A stretch of DNA of 47,632 nucleotides from Leptospiraceae bacterium. GTDB taxonomy: Bacteria > Spirochaetota > Leptospiria > Leptospirales > Leptonemataceae. Below, in pieces: positions 43,710-47,632 of the stretch; within the stretch, counting starts at the first letter, position 1, and every line of letters begins with the position of its first letter. Location: NCBI GenBank assembly GCA_020441005.1, contig JAGRNA010000019.1, forward strand, positions 1 to 47,632. Direction: 5' to 3'. Made by a program: the position numbers and the translations under genes. The notes under the pieces are model-generated. The model was not told the origin of the DNA. It was given only the letters and a program-made list of their open reading frames with translations, and did not search any database.

Positions 43710-44131
43710 TGGAAACGCAAAAACATTTGTATCTGGATGGCAGCGCGTTAGTTGTTCTGGGCATGCAAAGTCCACCGGAATGGATCGACATGATCTTGAG
43801 TGATCTGCGTCAGGAAATGCAGTCCCAGGCTATTGTTTTGACTACCAGCCCGACCGGCCTGGAGAGTGCCTTGCGTTACCTGAAACAGAAGCGAGTGCTA
43901 TCCGACACAGAACTGGTACACTGGCAGTCATTAGTGCTCGATTTATGTCACCTGATGCCGGTTACAACCAATATATTGCGACGGGCCAGCCTGTTGCAAT
44001 TAGCCTGTCACCTTGAGTACCACCTGGCGATACAGGCTGCCCTGGTGCTTGAGGAGGGCCTTGCCAGGCTGTATACAGCGCAACCCGACTGGTATGCATC
44101 AATCCCGTTGCTGCCGGTTTTTCGGTTTTAA
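43709..44131 (+). CDS. PIN-like protein paired with the RHH gene, possibly inactive
   Basis: 140 residues from GTG 43709. The pattern is that of PIN toxins: YLDGSALV with Asp10, a central Glu52 (GLESALRYL) and the helix before the C-terminal strand. But the third acidic residue of the usual DALHLA block is Gln109 (AIQAALVLEEG), and the final TxD motif reads TAQPD. The toxin may be inactive or recruit a different residue. Its 3' end overlaps the convergent DUF1820 gene by four bases. Confidence 0.65.
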   Translation: METQKHLYLDGSALVVLGMQSPPEWIDMILSDLRQEMQSQAIVLTTSPTGLESALRYLKQKRVLSDTELVHWQSLVLDLCHLMPVTTNILRRASLLQLACHLEYHLAIQAALVLEEGLARLYTAQPDWYASIPLLPVFRF

Positions 44132-44517
44132 CAGCCTTGGTCGTCCGGTCGGCCTTTCGGTGCCGGTCTATATAAATTGCTGATTTGTGCTTGCTCCGCT
44201 GTATTTGTCGTTTGGGTGCCCGCTTTCTGAGGCAAAGCTACAATTCTGGGCTTGAAATCCAGATTTGGCTGCATTTGTTCGATTCGCAAGATGCTGTGCA
44301 TAGGCAAAAACAGGCGCTCCGTTTGGGCAAACTCCAGTTTCATCGCATCTTCAGCCGGATCCACCAGTATGCTTGATTTTTCGCCAAAAACCAGTTCAAA
44401 TATTTCTATGAATCCAAATAGATCAGCCTGACCCACACTACGCGCATACAGCTCGTAGACTTTGCCCTGACTGACAAAACTGACTTTATATAATGGTTTA
44501 TCCTGGTTACCTGGCAC
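44128..44517 (-). CDS. DUF1820-family protein
   Basis: The part PLYKVSFVSQGKVYELYAR followed by LFGFIEIFELVFGE, LVDPAEDAMKLEF and LPMHSILRIE matches DUF1820, a small cytoplasmic family of unknown function. The frame is open up to a TTG at 44628, two bases from the fliD start. I prefer GTG 44517 because a promoter-like TTGACA-N17-TTTATA lies at 44545-44573 on the minus strand and a GGGGG stretch is just upstream of it. The longer version would be 166 residues. The tail after residue 100 is low in conservation. Confidence 0.7.
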   Translation of the reverse strand: MPGNQDKPLYKVSFVSQGKVYELYARSVGQADLFGFIEIFELVFGEKSSILVDPAEDAMKLEFAQTERLFLPMHSILRIEQMQPNLDFKPRIVALPQKAGTQTTNTAEQAQISNLYRPAPKGRPDDQGC

Positions 44518-44544
44518 CCGAACCCCCGTCTCCCACAGACCATC

Positions 44545-44573
44545 TATAAAAAACGGAAAACCGGGCCTGTCAA
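44545..44573 (-). promoter_or_regulatory. Promoter-like boxes for the DUF1820 gene
   Basis: On the minus strand TTGACA (44573-44568) is followed after 17 bases by TTTATA (44550-44545). A perfect 7-base inverted repeat (ACCGGGC/GCCCGGT, about 44560-44594) overlaps the -35 box and could be an operator shared with fliD. Confidence 0.4.
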
Positions 44574-44630
44574 GACTCAAAAAAAACGCCCGGTACTCAT
44601 CATTTTGGTGTTTTTCCCGATGATACAATT

Positions 44631-46808
44631 ATGCCAGCACCACAAATAATGGACCTCGGTTCGGGTATGGATACCCGCGGTACGATCAAGAAATTGATGG
44701 ACCTGGAGCGCATTCCGATTCAGCGTCTGGATCAGCAAAACAAACTGCACGAAATACGAATCAGCGCCTGGAACGAAGTGCGCAAGCACACTACCCAGCT
44801 CGAAAATGAGAGTCGCAATTTACAGTCTTTTTCAGGCAGCTTCGCTGTGAATGCCGTTGTTTCCAGCATCCCGGGCGTTATTAGCGGACAAGCAACTCCC
44901 CAGGCAAACCCGGGCAAGCAAGAAATAGAGGTCGTTCAACTGGCCACAAACCATGCCCTGCGCACCAATCCGCTCGAAATAGAAACGGAATTGCCCAAGG
45001 GATCGTTCACCATCAAGGTTGACGAACAAAAACTTGACTTGCAGTACAGCGGCGGCAAGCCTAAAAGCCTTTTAAATTATTTAAAAAACAGGACCTCAAC
45101 TCTATTGGACATCAATGGTGTACAAATCGATGCCCAAAACATGATTATCGCCCTGCGATCGAAAAAGAGCGGCGCGCGTGGCAAAATGGAATTTGAGGAT
45201 CCGGATGGATTGCTGCAAAAAATCGGGTTGATCGGTAGTCAATCTGTAGAAGAAAAAGAATGGATCGATAAGCCGATAGATTGGCAGGCCGATAAAATCC
45301 GATTTCAAGAAGCCCAGGACAGTCAATCGCCCAAAAAAACAGGCTTGGCATCGTTCAAGGTTTCAGATACAAATAAACAGCTCTATCTGAACGCATCCGG
45401 CCAGTTGCAGTATAGCTTGCCATTACGCCCGGCAGCAAAAGTCAGTTTCAAACTGAGTATACAAAAACCAGCCCAGGCAGATGAAAAAGCGATCGATAGC
45501 GCTAGCAATCCGGACCAATCCAGCGCGGCTGACGGGAAAGCAGATTCAGGCGCTAAAGAGGCCGAAAAGACAATGTTACAACGGGAAACCGGTCCCCGGA
45601 TCACAGTCAGGGTGGGTGACATAGAACTCAAGGGTCAAAACATCAATCGGACTGCCCGACTGCAAGACCAGACAACGAATCCGGCGCAAGAGCAGGAAGG
45701 GGCGGCGGAAACCCAAAATGACCAAAATAGCCCGAAGCCCATGCTCGTATCTGTAGGAGTCTATTGGAAAGACAAGCAGGGCAAAAATCAAACGCAGATC
45801 ATTCGAAAGGAGGTGCCTTTTGAACAGAGCATTGTCGGTGAAGTGATTTCTTTCGAGGTCGCTCAGTTGAGCGGGGGCGAGTCCATTGAAGGACTTTTTA
45901 TTGAGAACAAGGACGCGTCAGTTGTGTTGGCAGAGTTGATCACGACGACCGAGGAAAGTAAAACAGTAACCAAAGCGGTTAATGAAACCACACCGGCCCA
46001 GGATGCCATTGCAAAAATCAATGGTATTGAAATCAAGCGATCGCAAAATCGCAATTTAACAGATATTATTGACGGACTGAGCCTTGATTTGAATCAGAAA
46101 ACGGACGGGTCCGTAACTGTTTCCGTGGAAACCCGGGCAGATGATATTATCCAGGATATTCAAAGATGGATGGAGGCGTACAACCAACTGCTTGTATTTT
46201 GTCGAGAGTTAGGGCGCAATTCCAAATCAGACTTTCAAGCCAATGTGGGTCCCAATGGCCAGCCGATCGTCCAAAAAGAAAAAGCCGGTCTTTTTGCGAG
46301 CGATTCTACTCTGCGCCAATTAATCACTAAAATACGGATGCAAACAGCCCAATCCTTCCCGGTTTTGGATCGCAACGGATTCTCCGTGTTATCTGACATC
46401 GGCATCAGCACCGGAGCACCAGGACAAAACTGGGATGATATCAAGACCGGCCTTTTAGTGCTCGAAGAAGGGAAGTTGCGAGAAAGCCTTAAAAAAAATC
46501 CGGAAGGGGTTCGTCAGCTCTTTGCCAGTGATGTAAACGAAGATAACATTAAGGATAATGGAGTGGCTATTAAACTGTTGGACGTACTGAAGCCTTATAA
46601 TCAGCGTGCCGGTGGCTTGATCACTGCCAGAATTGATTTGCTGCAAGAAAAGATCAAATCCAACAAGCAGGAAGGCAATCGCAAGGAATTGAGTTTACAG
46701 GACAAGGAAGAAAACCTGCGTCGGCGTTTCGGACGCATGGAAAGCTCCGTCAAGCGCAACCAATCCATTAGTGAATACCTGAAGCGCCAGGGACAAAACA
46801 ACCAATAG
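44631..46808 (+). CDS. fliD: Flagellar filament cap protein FliD
   Basis: FliD (HAP2) caps the growing filament and inserts flagellin monomers; in spirochaetes the filament is periplasmic. The N-terminus (GSGMDTRGTIKKLMDLERIPIQ) is the conserved FliD_N. A FliD_C region covers about 460-700, ending in a coiled coil (LREKIKSN..., SEYLKRQ). 725 residues is long, with a low-complexity Asp/Ser/Ala/Lys stretch around 285-320. ATG at 44631 is supported by the family start. No other flagellar gene is in view. Confidence 0.9.
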   Translation: MPAPQIMDLGSGMDTRGTIKKLMDLERIPIQRLDQQNKLHEIRISAWNEVRKHTTQLENESRNLQSFSGSFAVNAVVSSIPGVISGQATPQANPGKQEIEVVQLATNHALRTNPLEIETELPKGSFTIKVDEQKLDLQYSGGKPKSLLNYLKNRTSTLLDINGVQIDAQNMIIALRSKKSGARGKMEFEDPDGLLQKIGLIGSQSVEEKEWIDKPIDWQADKIRFQEAQDSQSPKKTGLASFKVSDTNKQLYLNASGQLQYSLPLRPAAKVSFKLSIQKPAQADEKAIDSASNPDQSSAADGKADSGAKEAEKTMLQRETGPRITVRVGDIELKGQNINRTARLQDQTTNPAQEQEGAAETQNDQNSPKPMLVSVGVYWKDKQGKNQTQIIRKEVPFEQSIVGEVISFEVAQLSGGESIEGLFIENKDASVVLAELITTTEESKTVTKAVNETTPAQDAIAKINGIEIKRSQNRNLTDIIDGLSLDLNQKTDGSVTVSVETRADDIIQDIQRWMEAYNQLLVFCRELGRNSKSDFQANVGPNGQPIVQKEKAGLFASDSTLRQLITKIRMQTAQSFPVLDRNGFSVLSDIGISTGAPGQNWDDIKTGLLVLEEGKLRESLKKNPEGVRQLFASDVNEDNIKDNGVAIKLLDVLKPYNQRAGGLITARIDLLQEKIKSNKQEGNRKELSLQDKEENLRRRFGRMESSVKRNQSISEYLKRQGQNNQ

Positions 46809-46856
46809 CCGGTCTCTTTCGCCTTGACTGATAATCAGATTGACCAAAGTTGAACC

Positions 46857-47632
46857 ATGCACGGCTGGCGACTCTCTGAACCATTCCTGGTCCATCAAAT
46901 TGTCAGAAAGGTTTTGGCTTTGCTTTGCTGCCTGAGTCTGAGCTGTCTAACGGGTTGCCATTGGTTTACCAAAGCCGCTGATCCCGAAATAATTGAGCTG
47001 GCTCCGGAAATCAAAACTGAGCTGACTTTGCTCAAGGAACGCTACGAAGCACCAGATTGTTATGCTGCCACATTTTCCATACAGGCGAAATCTGCGGATG
47101 CAAGTAGTCAATCGGTCAGCGGCGTTATTCTGGCTGATAATGCCAACCAACGGATGAAACTGGAGTTCAAGGTTCCTTACATCGGCATGCTCCTGAGTCG
47201 TCTGGTGATAATACATGAGCAGGTTTATCTGGATGATGTCTATAACCAGCGCAAACAGGTCTTTCCACTAGCAAATTTTGTAGTGGGTGGAATGAACCAG
47301 AGCAGCATCCCGCTACCGTTTTATGTCTTTCAGGATATTTTATATGCTCGCTTGCCGGGCAGAATCTACACGGGTCAGGCTCAGCGGATACTAGCTGCTC
47401 CGGAGCTCAGAATCGCATGGCAGGCGGGCTACGAGCAATATAAATATTTTTTTAAAAACCGTCAACTACAAGAGCTGGATTATTTTTACCAGGTCAAAGA
47501 GCGCAATCTGTATCAACACGTTAAAGTGAAGCTGATTGGTCGTTTTGGCAGAACAATCTATCCTGCGATCATTCGATTACAATCTATGCGGATGAATCAA
47601 AGCATTGAATCAGAGATGACTTTGACATTCAA
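46857..47632 (+). CDS. Putative outer-membrane lipoprotein, LolB/DUF4292-like (3' end missing)
   Basis: The frame opens at ATG 46857 and runs to the window edge (258 codons). The N-terminus (KVLALLCCLSLSCLTGC) is a lipoprotein signal with lipobox LTGC and Cys34. The mature part has alternating strands with hydrophobic and basic faces, such as MKLEFKVPYIGMLLSRLVII and VYLDDVYNQRKQVF, then a LPFYVFQDILYARLPG segment. This fits the LolB/DUF4292 beta-barrel half-fold of lipid-binding lipoproteins, by resemblance only. It follows fliD by 48 bases. Confidence 0.6.
   Translation, partial: MHGWRLSEPFLVHQIVRKVLALLCCLSLSCLTGCHWFTKAADPEIIELAPEIKTELTLLKERYEAPDCYAATFSIQAKSADASSQSVSGVILADNANQRMKLEFKVPYIGMLLSRLVIIHEQVYLDDVYNQRKQVFPLANFVVGGMNQSSIPLPFYVFQDILYARLPGRIYTGQAQRILAAPELRIAWQAGYEQYKYFFKNRQLQELDYFYQVKERNLYQHVKVKLIGRFGRTIYPAIIRLQSMRMNQSIESEMTLTF

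Noticed and set aside
44594..44630. Possible sigma28 promoter before fliD (CCGATGAT)
   Set aside because: Only the -10-like box is reasonable; the -35 position does not match.
1..47632. tRNA, rRNA or CRISPR genes
   Set aside because: No sequence with the needed conserved arms or regularly spaced repeats was found by eye.

Overview
The window looks like a chromosome segment from a spirochaete of the Leptospirales type. The pointers are a flagellar cap gene (fliD), the long two-part form of IspG, a TatA+TatC pair without a visible TatB, a metallo-beta-lactamase protein carrying two cyclic-nucleotide-binding domains, and several lipoprotein signal peptides. The lineage call is inference from gene content. 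No rRNA, tRNA or CRISPR array was seen.

Region 1 (1-12000) is an accessory island. It opens with the 3' part of an IS1595-type transposase. A type I restriction-modification locus follows (hsdM, hsdS, hsdR), expanded by a Fic protein, two small acidic proteins, a tandem pair of 98%-identical GIY-YIG proteins, a four-helix-bundle protein and a PIN toxin/antitoxin-like pair. Several genes overlap as ATGA or GTGA. The island is full of short palindromes (core like CTTCGACTGGCTCAGC, or GGTCGTT...AACGACC). They lie inside the reading frames of hsdM and hsdR (always read as Ala-Ser-Thr) and make up the C-terminal tails of both GIY-YIG proteins. I saw none in the rest of the window.

Region 2 (12000-23450) is mostly housekeeping: an SGNH hydrolase coupled to ispG (minus strand), two membrane proteins, then smpB-der-plsY and two uncharacterised genes on the plus strand, and a Gph-like phosphatase.

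Region 3 (23690-26010) is a compact DNA-damage cassette: a good sigma70-type promoter with a palindrome between its boxes, a UmuD homologue, UmuC and an SRAP (YedK) protein. The UmuD homologue has lost both catalytic residues and, from the start I favour, begins almost where UmuD' begins. It therefore looks like a genetically pre-processed UmuD'. dcd lies beside it on the other strand.

Region 4 (26700-38090) carries an enoyl-CoA hydratase, pyrophosphatase, peroxiredoxin, tatC, tatA, a coiled-coil protein, a thioredoxin with a CRPC active site, the MBL/cNMP protein, a lipase-like hydrolase, a lipoprotein, pyrB and a MORN-repeat protein.

Region 5 (38140-47632) holds a divergent dnaA with a consensus DnaA box just upstream (possible oriC, but without dnaN/recF/gyrB), a GHKL-ATPase-like protein, a CPBP protease, a DUF4349 lipoprotein, an esterase, an RHH/PIN pair with a degenerate PIN domain, a DUF1820 protein, fliD and a truncated lipoprotein gene.
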